A DNA stretch of 47,257 nucleotides from CAYMTV01 sp964393525. GTDB taxonomy: Bacteria > Patescibacteriota > Microgenomatia > Daviesbacterales > UBA10151. Shown one piece after another: positions 46,962 to 47,257 of the stretch. The stretch spans positions 1-47,257 of the forward strand of contig CAYMTV010000005.1 of NCBI GenBank assembly GCA_964393525.1. Direction: 5' to 3'. Under the pieces are notes generated by a model that saw only the letters and a program-made list of their open reading frames with translations, was not told the DNA's origin and ran no database searches. Positions within the stretch are counted from its first letter, which is position 1. The number at the start of each line of letters is the position of its first letter. The position numbers and the translations under genes were made by a program.

Positions 46962-47257
46962 TTAATGTTTAGAAAGAGTAATCTTTCTATATACATTCAT
47001 ATACTCTTTTGCCATCTTATCTGCTGAAAATGACTTTTCTACAAGGCTACTGCAATTTTGACGCATTTTTTGATATTCTTTCTCCGGCATTGAATAAATT
47101 TTCTCTATTGCCTCACACAATCCATCAATACCGGTTTTCTTAACTATCCAATCTCCTCGAATATCCGTTTCTGATGGGTTGACTAAGAACCCTGTTTCCC
47201 CGTCTTTAACAATTTCAGGAACAGAACCTCTTGCAAAGGCTACCACTGGTGTGCCAC
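46962..47257 (-). CDS. GT4-family glycosyltransferase, C-terminal part
   Basis: The frame runs in from beyond the right edge, so only about the last 98 residues are present. GTPVVAFARGSVPEIVKDGE and TGFLVNP form the classic GT4 C-terminal nucleotide-sugar binding region, with the Glu of the E-x7-E-type motif in SVPEIV. It is followed by a helical tail. The enzyme transfers a sugar from a nucleotide donor in surface glycan synthesis; the acceptor is unknown. Confidence 0.88.
   Translation of the reverse strand, partial: GTPVVAFARGSVPEIVKDGETGFLVNPSETDIRGDWIVKKTGIDGLCEAIEKIYSMPEKEYQKMRQNCSSLVEKSFSADKMAKEYMNVYRKITLSKH

Noticed and set aside
1..47257. CRISPR arrays, rRNA operons, insertion sequences, alternative genetic code
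   Set aside because: No regularly spaced repeats, rRNA segments or transposase motifs were seen, and TGA clearly ends many genes (for example uvrA, rsmI-side neighbours and ATGA overlaps).

Overview
The window reads as a compact, AT-rich piece of chromosome from a Candidate Phyla Radiation bacterium (Patescibacteria), most likely Microgenomates-like. This placement is an inference. It rests on very tight gene packing, a set of families common in that group (cupin-type phosphoglucose isomerase, SurA-N protein without a PPIase domain, YibE/F, a CvpA-CAP fusion, DUF2061, DUF192, and many unrecognised membrane-anchored proteins), small versions of housekeeping enzymes, and TGA used as a normal stop (so not the TGA=Gly code of SR1/Gracilibacteria). 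No rRNA, CRISPR array, transposase or clear prophage was seen.

Layout. 1-1590: a cut-off GH99/WbsX-like protein with a Tat-like signal, a tiny-ORF zone and a TauE/SafE permease. 1637-2837: a three-gene thiol-redox operon. 2854-6649: membrane-anchored proteins, a HAD phosphatase and a multi-winged-helix protein. 6995-15473: VanZ-like protein, membrane-anchored methyltransferase, APH-like kinase, alpha/beta hydrolase, YdjM-like protein, a large membrane protein, NAD kinase (carrying a striking in-frame palindromic insertion), EamA permease, riboflavin kinase, DUF2061 and a CNNM/CorC-type protein. 15705-16865: membrane protein and PAP2 phosphatase. 16951-20907: sugar-phosphate cluster with cupin PGI, G6P dehydrogenase, 6-phosphogluconate dehydrogenase and a ROK kinase, i.e. 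glucose into the oxidative pentose phosphate pathway, with no 6-phosphogluconolactonase seen. 20880-29040: SurA-N protein, two DUF192 proteins, tRNA-Arg(UCG) and tRNA-Lys(CUU), YibE/F, CvpA-CAP, thermonuclease-like protein, a decayed PEP-synthase-like protein, RsmI and DedA.

29068-42411 is a DNA-repair-rich stretch: LexA, a Rad52-type annealing protein with two small upstream ORFs, UvrB, UvrA and a short UvrC. Interspersed are a two-gene unknown operon, an NDP-sugar dehydrogenase and a membrane transglutaminase. 42474-47257 holds an unknown membrane protein with a possible degenerate kinase fold, a PF04020 membrane protein, SecG, a peptide-type solute-binding protein, a HAD-IIB phosphatase and the end of a GT4 glycosyltransferase.

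Two sequence-level themes stand out. First, many genes carry a good -10 box 6-8 bases before the start codon and no Shine-Dalgarno, the layout expected for leaderless mRNAs; several divergent pairs have starts only 9-26 bases apart, so their promoters must overlap. Second, short GC-rich palindromes lie inside coding sequences without breaking frame: a 138-bp element in NAD kinase, and smaller hairpins in uvrA and uvrC that encode similar Pro-Arg-Gly-Gly peptides.
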